A DNA stretch of 42,651 nucleotides, taken from NCBI GenBank assembly GCA_032718475.1, contig JAUCBJ010008053.1, positions 1-42,651 of the forward strand. The letters run 5' to 3'. The notes under the pieces were generated by a model, which saw nothing but the letters and a program-made list of their open reading frames with translations, was not told the DNA's origin and searched no databases. This document shows positions 19,601 through 28,900 of the stretch, in pieces (the stretch's first letter is position 1; the number at the start of each line of letters is the position of its first letter). The translations under genes were made by a program, and so were the position numbers. Source of the stretch: Nemertoderma westbladi (lineage: Eukaryota > Xenacoelomorpha > Nemertodermatida > Nemertodermatidae).

Positions 19601-19652
19601 CTTCTATATCACACGTGAAGGCGTGTTTTCCATTTCTAAATCTAAGTAACAC
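16650..19652 (-). CDS. pol: BEL-M pol: reverse transcriptase, RNase H, integrase
   Basis: A 1000-residue open frame; the same frame continues upstream past a TAG at 19719 into 20510-19719, so this is the larger part of one Pol. RT: CDIEGMF (Asp 15), YVDDG at 94-98. The BEL-specific IYDPLGLASPLLV follows at 208. RNase H: SDAS (Asp 282), LELTAARL (Glu 324), WTDSM (Asp 353), NPADLLSRG (Asp 399). Integrase: zinc-binding His 604, His 609, Cys 639, Cys 642; catalytic Asp 675 (CGVDMFGP), Asp 738 (YSDNGTNF), Glu 788 (GCVERLVG). The frame ends with CCLLEV, the usual BEL Pol tail motif, and a basic KIKIK. All catalytic residues checked are present, so this part looks recently functional. It acts on element RNA and DNA during reverse transcription and integration. 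Confidence 0.95.
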   Translation of the reverse strand: MLLRFRNGKHAFTCDIEGMFNQVRVTEEDSDSQRFLWYNGEEEPSIIPAYKMVVQNMGAKSSSFTTTMAVRDTVKGKEDRYSSRAVDMIRRGFYVDDGMESGNTVKEILDTGREVRDILKGSGFNLTKFQSSSEEFIKAIEDRRPESTMDNPTTAKGQDMAIKRTESQQKALGIVWDRETDELKYQLSQEGADIHTKRGYVSYIARIYDPLGLASPLLVTGKQILKRVYKLKDEWDVEVPEEIKKQWSKWTGDLEKMGTYNMPRVYFPDGNMTNLDLHMFSDASLEAYGAALYLVQREGAHKPRLAFSKAKSTPPDSASVPKLELTAARLGVRATAYLVDTIPNIVETHYWTDSMVVLGWLHNERTRYPIFVANRVDEIRASTELERWHYCPTDENPADLLSRGVVRHTFLKKEVLWQHGPQFLSDKEAWPPMRKVDPGTEVVSEGEEGDSEGEEIYSQMVREIRDVQPGRELCDNPTDKLLSYSSSWYKTKKLVVYWRAFGNFLAGVGKDKKIRTTIDLEGAAKAVIRYEQRKNYGDEVERIGNQQHLRRDSELITLSPQLNDDGILVMNSRVGYNNSIVVPPKPIIIPTGSPIVHQIIWDSHKSILHGGTNRTLTEIRRTYWVKQLRKKVKAVVGQCQTCRRAKKERAVQEMTPLPASRVRQHDPPFTHCGVDMFGPIKIRVMRHTEKRYGIIFVCNNTRAVGIELAQDATASAFINALERFRDRKGGTIAVIYSDNGTNFVGAESEMAEALDILEGEEVRAAMRRRQVKWERRTPYAPHTLGCVERLVGSSKHLMTKLMNTHMVTEDVLRTVLAKCEGIINSRPLYPENDDPESLDVLTPSHFLMERPATIDMRGVDPDDIHSRQSWKVAKAISAEYWRRWVEEYLPTLHKRSKWRKPNRELRVGDLVIVTDDTIINNQWQLARVVGTYSDEDGRVRSVEVRIGGKIGAKDRKTYRRAVGKCCLLEVRVEFSRPRFGLRGVGLRARRPSHTNKIKIK

Positions 19653-19718
19653 CTCTATGCCCGAATTGTATATGTTTGGGCCTTCTAACAGGTAGTCGTT
19701 TAAGCACTTTCCGTCGGT

Positions 19719-20510
19719 CTATGCCGATGCGTCGACTACCATCCGTAGTTTACCTTTCTTTGGATCTAAAGCCACGTGTAGTGGCAGGTAATATGTCCTG
19801 TCCGTGTTTGGCTCGTCGACCGGTAACTCCACGGCCCATCCTTTCTCGACGTACTTCTTAATTGTTCTGTGGATGTACTCATTCTTCTCGGGGCTCCGTT
19901 TTAGTGTTTGTTTCAGTTTGCGGAGTCTCGTGAGTACCATCCCCCTATTGTCGGGCAGCGGTATCTTCTGTAGTTTCCATACCATTCCTATAGTATACCG
20001 CCCCTCATTGCATGTCATCGATTCCTCCACGCTTTGTAAAGCTTGCTTGTCTTCTACTGAGGTCCCGACCCCGGTTTCTTTCAGTCCCTCGAAATCCTGT
20101 CTGAGCAGTCTTTTAAGCTGCTCCTCTGCTCCCTCGTCACCCATTTCCTGCATTGTTCCCGTGAACATGCATCCTGATGTCTCTGACATCCTAAATGGTA
20201 TCTTGCTCTTAATTGGACCACTCAGCGTCCACCCGAATGGTGTTAATATGGCCACCGGATCACTCTGCTTGTCTTCGCCGAAGACCGTTTGCATTCTTTC
20301 GTGGGCCGTTGGGCAGTCCATGCCTACTATGATGGACACCTTCCTAACATCCACGTCTGGGATTGAGAAGTCAATGTTGTCCAGGAATTTATACTGCTCG
20401 ACCTCGATGTTGGTTGGTCGCCTGGCATTAATATTAATTGACTCTATCACTTGGATGGGGTCGATGGTTGCCCCTAGTCGCATCCTGGTGCCACTGCTGC
20501 AATTGCGCAC
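19719..20510 (-). pseudogene. pol: BEL-M pol: protease-to-RT linker and RT N-terminus
   Basis: 263 codons in the same frame as 19652-16650. The N-terminal part has NIDFSIPDVDVRKVSIIVGM, matching the post-protease segment of BEL elements, and AILTPFGWTLSGPI, the usual BEL xxGWxxxG motif. RT starts at about residue 215 (YYLPLHVALDP, LRMVVDASA). In BEL RT the Ala-Ser-Ala block is normally followed by a Lys codon; here the next codon is TAG, a single-base nonsense change, after which the frame continues open. At the other end it is offset by a frame change near 20480-20510 from the protease frame. Confidence 0.85.
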
Positions 20511-21456
20511 CGTCCTGTCCTCATCTCCAGGATCTCATCTTTGCTAGAGATGGTTGTTACCGCCATTCTGCTTGGCCTCATTCTCAATCCTATCTCTTCG
20601 GCCACCCATTCCTCGACTAATGTGAAGGCAGCTCCACTATCAACCAGCATTAGCGTTGTTACTGATCGATTGCCTTCCCCAATCACTCGCACGGGTACTA
20701 CTCCAAGTAGCACCGTTCCTCTCTTCTTCGCTCCTACTGTGCTCGTCGCCATCGTTTGGCCTCTTCTCTGACCAAATTTTATCGGCTTCTCCTTGCACTC
20801 CCTTGCTCTATGTCCACTCATTACACATCGCGAGCAGATATTATTGCTCAACGCATAATCTATCTGATCTTGCCTAGGTAGCGCCTGCCAGTACCTGCAG
20901 TTCATGGTTTGATGAAGCGCATTTGCGTGTAGCTGGCATTTGCTCTTTGGGTTGTAGCCCTCTTTATACAGCGCATTGCGTATCGCAGTTGCGTTCGTAC
21001 CAAAGTCCCTACTATTCTTATTGTTTGGATTCAGCCTACTGGACGTACTGGGGTTATGTTTATTCGTGCTGTTATTGTTCCCCTGTCCGTTCCATGGTGT
21101 TGTCTCATCTTCGGCTAGCTGTGGACTTGCAGTCCCCTGCGTCGCTGCATATGGCAATGATTGCCTGAGCCTCGGTAATGCGTTTGATGTATTGTGCTCT
21201 GGTTTCGGTCTATGGTAATCCGTCTTCGGTCCCTTTCCCAGGCTATCTTCGCTGTAGACTGGGTCAGTTATTAGCTCAGCCTCGTAGTTTAAGAAGTTTG
21301 ACATTTCTTCTAAACCCGGTTCCGCACCCTTCTTGTCTCGAGTGGAGAAAGCAATTTTCCTCCACTTGTTGCGCATCCAACTCGGTAGTGCCTGCGCTAT
21401 CGTGGTGATGTTATTGGACGCATTGAGCTCGTATGGCGCGTCTAGCGTCTTCAGCA
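20474..21456 (-). pseudogene. gag-pol: BEL-M gag C-terminus and aspartic protease
   Basis: This continues the gag core of 26387-26872 across the copia insertion in the same frame (LPSWMRNKWRKIAFSTRDKK is the end of the DUF1759/1758-type region). Residues about 175-225 contain CQLHANALHQTMNC and CSRCVMSGHRAREC, the second an exact CX2CX4HX4C knuckle. The protease has LMLVDSGAAFTLVEEWVAEE (Asp-Ser-Gly at about residue 278). The frame then stops at 20474 and resumes shifted in 20510-19719. Expected role: RNA packaging and Gag-Pol processing. There is no separate start, because it is the middle of one polyprotein. Confidence 0.9.
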
Positions 21457-21461
21457 CGATC
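21457..21461 (+). repeat. Copia target site duplication CGATC (left)
   Basis: CGATC precedes the copia LTR at 21462 and follows it at 26386-26390. Removing the copia element plus one copy rejoins the BEL-M gag frame exactly. Confidence 0.95.
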
Positions 21462-21620
21462 TGTTATATTATTTACTGTATGTGTCTTTTGTCTAGTTAC
21501 TGTTTTATAGTTTGTGCTAGTACCGTGTTTGAGTCTGTATGTGTTCTTCATTATATGCAAGCACCACTGTACAGCTGTACCTACCAGGTCAGCAGGTACC
21601 GGTATCTTTCTACTTTAACA
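21462..21620 (+). repeat. Copia 5' LTR
   Basis: 159 bp, starting TGTTATATTATTTACTG and ending CTTTCTACTTTAACA (TGTT...AACA). It is identical by eye along its whole length to 26227-26385, so the insertion is recent. Short LTRs are usual in animal copia elements. Confidence 0.95.
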
Positions 21621-21621
21621 A

Positions 21622-21632
21622 TGGTAGCAGAG
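21622..21632 (+). promoter_or_regulatory. Copia primer binding site, initiator tRNA-Met
   Basis: TGGTAGCAGAG starts 2 nt after the LTR and is the exact complement of the 3' end of animal initiator tRNA-Met, including CCA. Partial matching continues for a few bases. Confidence 0.85.
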
Positions 21633-21797
21633 CATTCTGGCATTACTGCATTAACTGAAACAACCCGGTCTGCCAGTGTTTACAGTTTAATCAACTAGCC
21701 TTGTGTGTTGAGTTGAGTTGACGTTGACGGTACTGCTGATGCTGAATTTAATACCGGTACAGTAATACCGGTCAGCCGGTATTAATGTAGGCCTATT

Positions 21798-21988
21798 AAA
21801 GCGTGATGGCGCAATACTGCAATATCTGAATATATGAATGCGTAGGGTGCGTGATGGCGCAATATAGCAATCAATGAAAGCGTGATGGCGCAATACAATG
21901 ACAGAATGAAAGCGTGATGGCGCAATACAATGACAGAATGAAAGCGTGATGGCGCAATACAATTGTACAATGAATGCGTGATGGCGCA
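21798..21988 (+). repeat. Tandem repeats in the copia leader
   Basis: GCGTGATGGCGCAAta occurs six times, at spacings of about 32-52 bp, separated by AATGACAGAATGAAA-like linkers. It lies between the primer site and the gag ATG (22172), where packaging signals are commonly found in retroelements. Confidence 0.85.
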
Positions 21989-22171
21989 AATGAAGATATA
22001 TTCCGGTAAAAAACAAAATTAGGTCTGACAGACTACCGGTACCGGTACTGGTTTCTTGAACTAAAACCTTCCCAGGCCTAGGGCATTATCAATTATGGCT
22101 CTAGCAATCTCCCCACTGTAGTATAGCAGTGTAGTCCTGTAGTCTACTTTAAAAATTAAAAAAAAACAATT

Positions 22172-23164
22172 ATGGCAACTTCTGCCGGGCATGGCAGAAT
22201 TCCACCACCCCAATTTAACTCTGAAACTGGGAGTTACAGAAGATGGAAAAAGGAGTTAATAGTATGGAAAACAATAACTGAAACTGCAAAGAATAAGCAG
22301 GCACTCACTGTCATACTTAACCTGAAGGGATTAGCTAAAGATAAAGCTCTTGATTTAAACATAGCCACTTTGCAAGTTGATGATGGCATTGATATACTTT
22401 TATCAGAATTAGATAAAACTTTCAAAAAGGAACGGGAGGAGGATGCATATGAAACATTTATAAAATTTCGAAATTTTACAAGAAATCATGGCATCAGTAT
22501 AAGAGATTATATAGTTAAATTTGAAACATGTGTTTGTCATCTTGCTGAATTTGACTTAAATTTTAATGATGCTATTTTGGCAGCAGAGTTAATACACAAA
22601 GCTAATCTTACACCAGCTGAGCGCAAAATAATATTAGCTACTACTAAACTAGAATTCAAAGATGTTAAGAAACATCTTCTACGAATGATGTCTGATATTG
22701 GTTCAGACAATGTGAACACAAGTACTACATTAGAAATACATGACAATGAAGGGCCTGAATCAGCCCTTTGGGGAACCAACCCTAGGAAGTTCACTTCTGC
22801 CAGTAAACCTTATACAAGTGGAACGGGGTACATCCCTAATAAATTTAAATCAAAACCATACAACAGTCAAATGTTGCCTACACCTTTAAGTAAGCCTAAG
22901 GGACCAAGTGCTCAAAATCGTTGTAGAATATGCGATTCTACTAGACACTTTCAACGAGATTGTCCACACAGAGTTAGTTGTAACATTTGTGAGTCAATCC
23001 TACATCAATCTCAGGCATGTCCTCATGATGATAACGAAACCTTAGCAGTTAAAGACAATATTGATACTGGCAATAGCAATACCTATAATGATACAGAAGA
23101 TGTTTTCCTCTTGCAGCATGTATTTCATCAACATGCATATGAGGAAAGGAACTGCATAAGGTAA
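22172..23164 (+). CDS. gag: Copia gag
   Basis: 330 codons from an ATG following an A-rich stretch. Residues about 12-180 carry the copia Gag core (FNSETGSYRRWKKELIVW, LNLKGLAKDKALDL, AYETFIKFRNFTRNHG). Residues about 250-285 hold two exact CX2CX4HX4C knuckles, CRICDSTRHFQRDC and CNICESILHQSQAC. The frame is intact to TAA at 23162. The last 40 residues, Asp/Asn/Thr-rich then HVFHQHAYEE, may include sequence brought in by the deletion that joins gag to integrase. Expected role: capsid and RNA packaging. Confidence 0.93.
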   Translation: MATSAGHGRIPPPQFNSETGSYRRWKKELIVWKTITETAKNKQALTVILNLKGLAKDKALDLNIATLQVDDGIDILLSELDKTFKKEREEDAYETFIKFRNFTRNHGISIRDYIVKFETCVCHLAEFDLNFNDAILAAELIHKANLTPAERKIILATTKLEFKDVKKHLLRMMSDIGSDNVNTSTTLEIHDNEGPESALWGTNPRKFTSASKPYTSGTGYIPNKFKSKPYNSQMLPTPLSKPKGPSAQNRCRICDSTRHFQRDCPHRVSCNICESILHQSQACPHDDNETLAVKDNIDTGNSNTYNDTEDVFLLQHVFHQHAYEERNCIR

Positions 23165-25653
23165 CTGAGGTAACTGCCCCATACTCACCATTTAGCAATG
23201 GTATGACCGAGCGTCATAATGGCCTCATCAAGGAAATATATCAAAGGATAAAGATGGAAAATCCAACTTATAAAGATTATAAGATTTTGCAAATGGCTTC
23301 CTTTGTTAAAAATGCCTGGCCTGCTAATAATGGATTTTCACCACATCAAATAATGTTTGGCAGAGGGCCAAATATAGGAAATATACTTACTGATAATATA
23401 AGTGCATTAGACAATGCAACTTCTGTAAGTAAGTCTGCTATTGATCATATAGCATTACTGAATCAGGTTCGAATAGAATTTGCAAAAGCGGATTCATCAA
23501 CTAGGATCCGGAGAGCATTATTAAAGAATGTAAGACCTACGAATAAAGGCATTTCTATGGGTGATAAAGTATACTATTTTTCTTATCAGGATGAAAAATG
23601 GTGTGGTCCAGCGAAAGTAGTTGGGATAAATGGAGCCGAAATATTAGTAGCTCATGGCTCGAAATACATACGAACCCATAGATCCAAAATACGAATTGAT
23701 AATGGTTATTATAATCAATATGTTTCAAATGAGAGTCCATCAGCTGATAGTAAAGAGGATTTACTATCAGAACCCTGCCAATACATTGAAGATGATGAAA
23801 TAGTACACTCAGAACATCTTATACAAGATCATGGCAGCTATAGCAATGATACTAATGAGAGAGAAACCAATGATATCCAAGATACTGCTAATTATAGCAG
23901 TAGCTTGAATTTACATCCCTTGTCAGACAATGAAATGACTAATGATAGTGTGAATACTCCTATCTCTAACTTGCAGTCTATGAATTCTAGTAATACTATG
24001 GAAGATTGTCGGAATGATGAAGAACACACAGAGCCAATTGTAGATAGAAAGCAATATCCCCGCCGAGTACATAAACCACCTGAGCGATATGGCTACTCTG
24101 CCGGTCATATTTCACAGAATAACATTGACAAGAAAATACAAGAAGAATATAGTTGTGAGGTAGCTGAGGCAAAAGAAAAAGAACTCTCCAATTGGCTGGA
24201 TAATAATGTATATACTGAAGTTGATGAGAGTGAATTATCACCTAATGCCAATATTGTATCAACAAGATGGGTAATTGACTTAAAATATGTTGATAGTATT
24301 CAAACTATAAAGGCTCGCCTTGTAGCCAAAGGGTTTCAAGATAATGATACTCCTATATCCTTTGCACCAACATGTGAGAAGATGTCAATACGGACTTTGC
24401 TTTCAGTTGCTGCTAGATTGAACTGGAAATTATGGATAGTGGATATAAAACGTGCATTCTTACAGAATGGCAAATTACCGGATGAGAGGATTGTTTATGT
24501 GATTCCACCAGAAGAATATTTGAGAGAGAACAAGAGATGTGTATACTGGAAATTGAAGAAGTCAATTAATGGTTTACATGATGCATCACGACATTGGTTT
24601 GTTAAACTTAAAAGTGAATTAGAGAAACTAGGCTGTCAACAAAACAAACTAGACCCTGCTATGTATTCCTTAATGTCAGTAGAAGACAATCTAATTGCAA
24701 TCATTGCCACACATGTCGATGATATAGCAATAGCAGGAAGCAGTGAAATATCATCTACATTTATTGATGGAATCCAATCAAATCTCAGTGTTGGAAAGAT
24801 AACAGATGTCAGTTGTAATTGGGTAAAATTTCTTGGTGTTTTCGTACGTACAATGGAATATGGTGGATTCGAAATTTCTCAAGATCCTTTCATTCAATCT
24901 TTGTCCTGTTCAAGCATGGAATCCTTTCAGAATTCAGAATCCAAGGATATATACCATTACTTCAAATCACTGCTTGGGAAATTGATGTGGATATCCACTA
25001 ACACTCGTCCCGACATAGCCTTTTTTGTGGGAACCTTATCACAGATTCAGCAACCAACGCTTAATGATATTTGTAGCTTGCACAAAATTGTCAGAAAATT
25101 GAAATGCGAAATAATTACCATCAAATTCCCTACTACTAATGACAAACTGGAATCTTTATATATATTTACAGATTCTTCATTTGGCAATCCATCTAGGATG
25201 GGTATCTGTATTTTTTGGGGATGTCATTTGATATATTGGTGCAGTCGCTGCACAAAGCGGGTAACAAAGAGTACATTATCTGCTGAGACCTTTTCACTTG
25301 TTGAAGGTGTCGATTTGGGAGGATACTTGCATGTCTTTCTTCATTCACTAACTCATTATTCGTATCCATTTGTTTACTTATCAGACCATAGGGGTCTGAC
25401 CCAAGATGTGCAGAGTGGAAAAATGTCGCAAGAGAGGAGATTATGCATTGATTTTGCATATATTCGGGATAACATTCAACTGGAAGACTTGATTTGGATA
25501 CCTACTAAACTACAAATCGCAGACACATTAACAAAATCAAGAAGTCTGGCGTCACTATTGTTAAAACGTATTCTAGATGATCCCACTTGTCTATATGAGT
25601 GTATATCTATTTTAGCTGAACACAAACATAGAAAGAAAGTAAATGTATTTTAG
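23165..25653 (+). CDS. pol: Copia pol lacking protease and integrase core
   Basis: The frame is open from about 23148; the first ATG is at 23203. It begins with the last catalytic block of integrase (APYSPFSNGMTERHNG, containing the Glu), the integrase C-terminal part to about residue 165, and a Ser/Asn/Asp-rich linker with PRRVHKPPERYGYS. RT follows: ARLVAKGFQD, LWIVDIKRAFLQ (first Asp), INGLHDASRHW, and HVDDIAIAG at about 503. RNase H: YIFTDSSFGNPS at about 652, STLSAETFSLVEG, ADTLTKSRS. No stop or frame break was found in this span. Protease (Asp-Ser/Thr-Gly), the HHCC zinc region and the first two integrase Asp residues are all absent, because gag ends only tens of bases before the Glu block. 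Confidence 0.92.
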
Positions 25654-26226
25654 TTTTTTTTTTTAGATTTATATTGGGGTTCATCATGATGATGTGGGTT
25701 GAATGTTATTGATATATTATATTGTTGAAATGTTTTTCCAAATATTTCTTGCAATTATCGATACAGTAATTGATATTTTTGGAAAGGCGGATGATAGATA
25801 GACAATACTACGTAATTCCGAAAGACAGTACTGGACTTGTTATATTATATATCATATGTATGTTACATAGATTTAACTGATGGATATGCATATATGTTAG
25901 CAAGACGCTAGGCATATGTTATTTTATATGTCGTCTATTGTTATATGTTATTGTTGTACATGTGCATGTACAGTATTACGTAATTCTAAGATACATTTAA
26001 TTGGTGGCATTTCCTTGCCATTGTTTTATTTTGGCATTTAACGTATACTGCATACTTTATTTATCCATTTTGTACTTTTAACGCCAATTAAAAAAAAAAC
26101 CGAAGAGATTGGTGATATTGTTATGCTATATATGTTGGTGTGGTATTTGTAGCGTATATTGTCCTATACATACTTGATTTATCCATTTATTACTATGGAC
26201 ACCAATTTAAGAAAGACCGAAGAGAT
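25654..26226 (+). other. Copia 3' region
   Basis: AT-rich, no ORF. A diverged ~120-bp direct repeat ends at AAACCGAAGAGATTG (26098-26112) and again at AGACCGAAGAGATTG (26214-26228). The second purine-rich AAGAAAGACCGAAGAGA directly precedes the LTR and serves as the likely polypurine tract. Confidence 0.6.
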
Positions 26227-26385
26227 TGTTATATTATTTACTGTATGTGTCTTTTGTCTAGTTACTGTTTTATAGTTTGTGCTAGTACCGTGTTTGAGTC
26301 TGTATGTGTTCTTCATTATATGCAAGCACCACTGTACAGCTGTACCTACCAGGTCAGCAGGTACCGGTATCTTTCTACTTTAACA
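26227..26385 (+). repeat. Copia 3' LTR
   Basis: 159 bp, identical by eye to 21462-21620. It is followed by the CGATC target duplication at 26386-26390. Confidence 0.95.
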
Positions 26386-26386
26386 C

Positions 26387-26872
26387 GATCAGCGCCTTTT
26401 CGACTTTGTTAGCGAAGGTCTTAATGCTAACGGGATTATCCTGTAGGCCACCCGATGTTATGCCCCTCAGCGTCTGCCTGATGATCTTGGCCGGGTGCCC
26501 GTATTCCCTATCCAGTGCCCGCCATGCTGTCGTGAAGCCGCCCTCTATTCCTTGATATTGCCTCACGATATCGTATGCTGGGCCTCCCGTATATACTTGC
26601 AGATATTTTAGGCACTCCGCCTGCGTCAAGTTTTTTGTTAGTATTTCGTTACTATACATGCGCCGAAACTGTAGATATTCTTCCGGCCTACTCCCATCGA
26701 ATTTGAATGGTTCCACGGGTGGTAGCTCGATCCTCGTTTTCAACGCATCGATCAACGTGGCCATCCCCATCGCCTGCGCTTCCAATGGATTCGACGGGTG
26801 CTGTATAGTTTCTCCTGTCTGGTGCGGTTCCTCCGTCCTATTTCTTGATCTTCTCTGACTTGGGTATGTCAT
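26387..26872 (-). pseudogene. gag: BEL-M gag core (DUF1759-like), split by copia
   Basis: Residues about 45-165 read IELPPVEPFKFDGSRPEEYL, FRRMYSNEI, LQVYTGGPAYDIVRQYQG and WRALDREYGHPAKI, the BEL/Pao Gag core that forms the capsid. The frame runs without a break to the copia insertion point and resumes at 21456. The upstream side joins 26985-27521 only through a frame change at a 16-base G run (plus strand C 26994-27009). The nominal start of this piece is not a true start. Confidence 0.88.
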
Positions 26873-26984
26873 CGGGGGTAGCGGCCCCCTCCGTATTTCT
26901 GTGTCACACGACCTGTTTTCATCTAAGGGTCTCGTTGTTCTTGCTCCTATCGGGGTATATTGTTGATATTGTGATGGGGGAATG

Positions 26985-27763
26985 TCACCCTGTCCCCCCC
27001 CCCCCCCCCACCGGTATGTTTGGTACTGGGGTTGATGTTAATATGTTGGGGCCCATACACCTATCCGCAATAATTCCCCCCTCCCCTGGGTATATGTTAT
27101 GTCCCTGCATGCTGTAGTCATACTGCTGTACTGGTACCGGTATAGGCCTATCAGCTTCTGGCCTACTCGCCGGTATGTATTCCGCGACTTCCGGGTTTAA
27201 TCCCGTTGTCCACGCTATCCTATCGCCTGCATTGCCTCTCTCAGTATGGCCTATGGTATGTGCAGTAAGGCCTACAGTATGTCCTACAGTCTGCATGTGT
27301 TGTTCGGGATCGAAGTTTATTCTTCTCGAATAATCCTCCCCGCGGCTACCGTATTCTCGATCGGTAGGTATATTCCGTCGGAAAGTTTCTCTTCGACCCC
27401 CCTCCTCTACTGTTCTCGTCTTCGTACCGGTACATTGCGTACCCCTCTCATCGGCGCGTAGTGCGCCTCGCCGGGTCGCATCTCTCCGGGGCGACGGCAA
27501 TCTCCCGGAGTCCGACCCCACTGACTCTCCGTCCTCATCTCAACTACCGACGGCTCGCTATCCGTCCTCGCTCTTCTATCGTTCGCGGCGATACCTCTAC
27601 TACTGTCTTCTCCTCTTCTCCTTTCAGTGGAATATTCCCGTTCGTGAGATCTCTCGTCGACCTCCCGGTTAAACCCCACTGTTCTTCTTCCCTCTTCTGA
27701 TCGGGCTCGACGCTTCGTCCGCCCTCTTACGACGTCAACCTGTCTCTCTCTGCTCGGTCGCAC
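26985..27763 (-). pseudogene. gag: BEL-M gag, charged linker in two frames
   Basis: Two overlapping minus frames (27763-27407 and 27521-26985) together cover an Arg/Glu/Asp-rich region (REYSTERRRGEDSSRG, RRNIPTDREYGSRGED), then QTVGHTVGLTAHTIGHTERG and a Pro/Val end running into a Gly run coded by the G tract. No conserved domain is recognised. Position between the N-terminal gag and the DUF1759 core identifies it as gag. Confidence 0.5.
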
Positions 27764-27892
27764 GCCGCTGGGGATACTCGCAATCCCCCTATTACTTTCC
27801 GTCGCCGGTTGTTGCGGTTTACCTATTTCGGCCCTCGCACTATCCGCTGACGGCTGTGGGACACTCTCTGCCCCCCCCCCCCCCTTTCGCCG

Positions 27893-28804
27893 CTAACTCG
27901 CTGTTGTGGGGCTCTCGTAGCCCCCCCCCCCCCCCCCCCACTCGCCACATCTAACTTCGCTATCTCTCATCCCGCCACCATATCCCTCTCCAGTCGACAC
28001 ATCAACCCCACCGCGGTCGGGTTTATTCACCCCCGCCTCTCTCTCTGCTATTGCGTGGCCTACCAGGCCCTCTGCTCCCTGCCTACCGACTATGTGGCCT
28101 ACCAGGCCCTCGCTGGGTCTATTCAACCCAGCCACTCCCTGCCTACTGACTATATGGCCTACCAGGCCCTCGCTGGGTCTATTCAACCCAGCCACTCCCT
28201 GCCTACCAACTACGTGGCCTACCAGGCCCTCGCTGGGTCCATCCAACCCAGCCACTCCCTGCCTACCAACTACGTGGCCTACCAGGCCCTCGCCGGGTCT
28301 ACCTAACCCAGCCACTCCCTGCCTACCAACTACGTGGCCTACCAGGCCCTCGCCGGGTCTACCTAACCCAGCTACTTCCGGCCTACTAACTACGTGGCCT
28401 ACCAGGGCCCCATCTGTCTGGCCATACACGCCCGACGTGTTTACATTAATAGCACCCGTATTGGAAACGGAATTAATTTGTTCGTTCGAAATAAAATCAT
28501 TTGAATTATCTTGCGCGACTACACTATCTGAATTATTTTGTAAATTCGGGCTCGCTGAATTATTTAAGTTATTTGGATTATTTTGTGTAATTGCATTACT
28601 TAAATTATTTTGTAAGTTCGAATTTGGGTTATTACTTTGATTATTTGGATTATTTTGCGTAGCTACATTAATATTAGAATTACTTTCTACATTAATATTA
28701 GGAATGTTCTGATTTAAATTTAAATTACTACCACTAGGTAAAGTATTTCCTGCAATAAAGGTTTGATTAGAATTATCCCATACGGTACTATTAATATTAA
28801 CCAC
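27893..28804 (-). pseudogene. gag: BEL-M gag, Asn-rich and 20-residue repeat region
   Basis: Residues about 15-130 are extremely Asn-rich (QNNPNNQSNNPNSN type). Residues about 140-255 hold six copies of a 20-residue repeat, core EGLVGHVVGRQGVAGL, coded by a 60-bp minisatellite at 28055-28410. The C-terminal end is Gly-rich and enters a 19-base G run (plus strand C 27921-27939). The upstream end lies at a 16-base G run (28830-28845) that offsets it from 28901-30433. Such low-complexity insertions are unusual for gag; the repeat number may vary among copies. Confidence 0.6.
28055..28410 (-). repeat. 60-bp minisatellite within BEL-M gag
   Basis: Six units of 60 bp, about 90% alike, with recurring plus-strand words TGGCCTACCAGGCCCTCGC and CCCAGCCACTCCCTGCCTAC. 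The length is a multiple of three, so the reading frame is kept. Confidence 0.9.
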
Positions 28805-28900
28805 GTCTACTGTACCATTATCATTATTACCCCCCCCCCCCCCCCGCCCGTACGGTCACACCAGTTTTGGGTCTGTCGTGCGGTCCCTGTAAGTGGGGTA

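Larger units (their letters stand above)
21462..26385 (+). mobile_element. Ty1/copia element with identical LTRs and an internal deletion
   Basis: 4924 bp: LTR, tRNA primer site, leader with tandem repeats, gag, truncated integrase, RT, RNase H, 3' region, LTR. The gene order integrase before RT and the RT motifs place it in Ty1/copia. It could belong to the GalEA-type clade known from marine animals, but this is a guess. Protease and most of integrase are missing, although the LTRs match perfectly, so this copy was probably mobilised in trans. Confidence 0.95.

Noticed and set aside
16861-20547. Plus-strand ORFs opposite BEL-M pol, up to 247 codons
   Set aside because: Antisense to clear RT, RNase H and integrase motifs.
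28055-28640. Plus-strand repeat proteins (WPTRPSLGLFNPATPCL type)
   Set aside because: Antisense of the 60-bp gag minisatellite.
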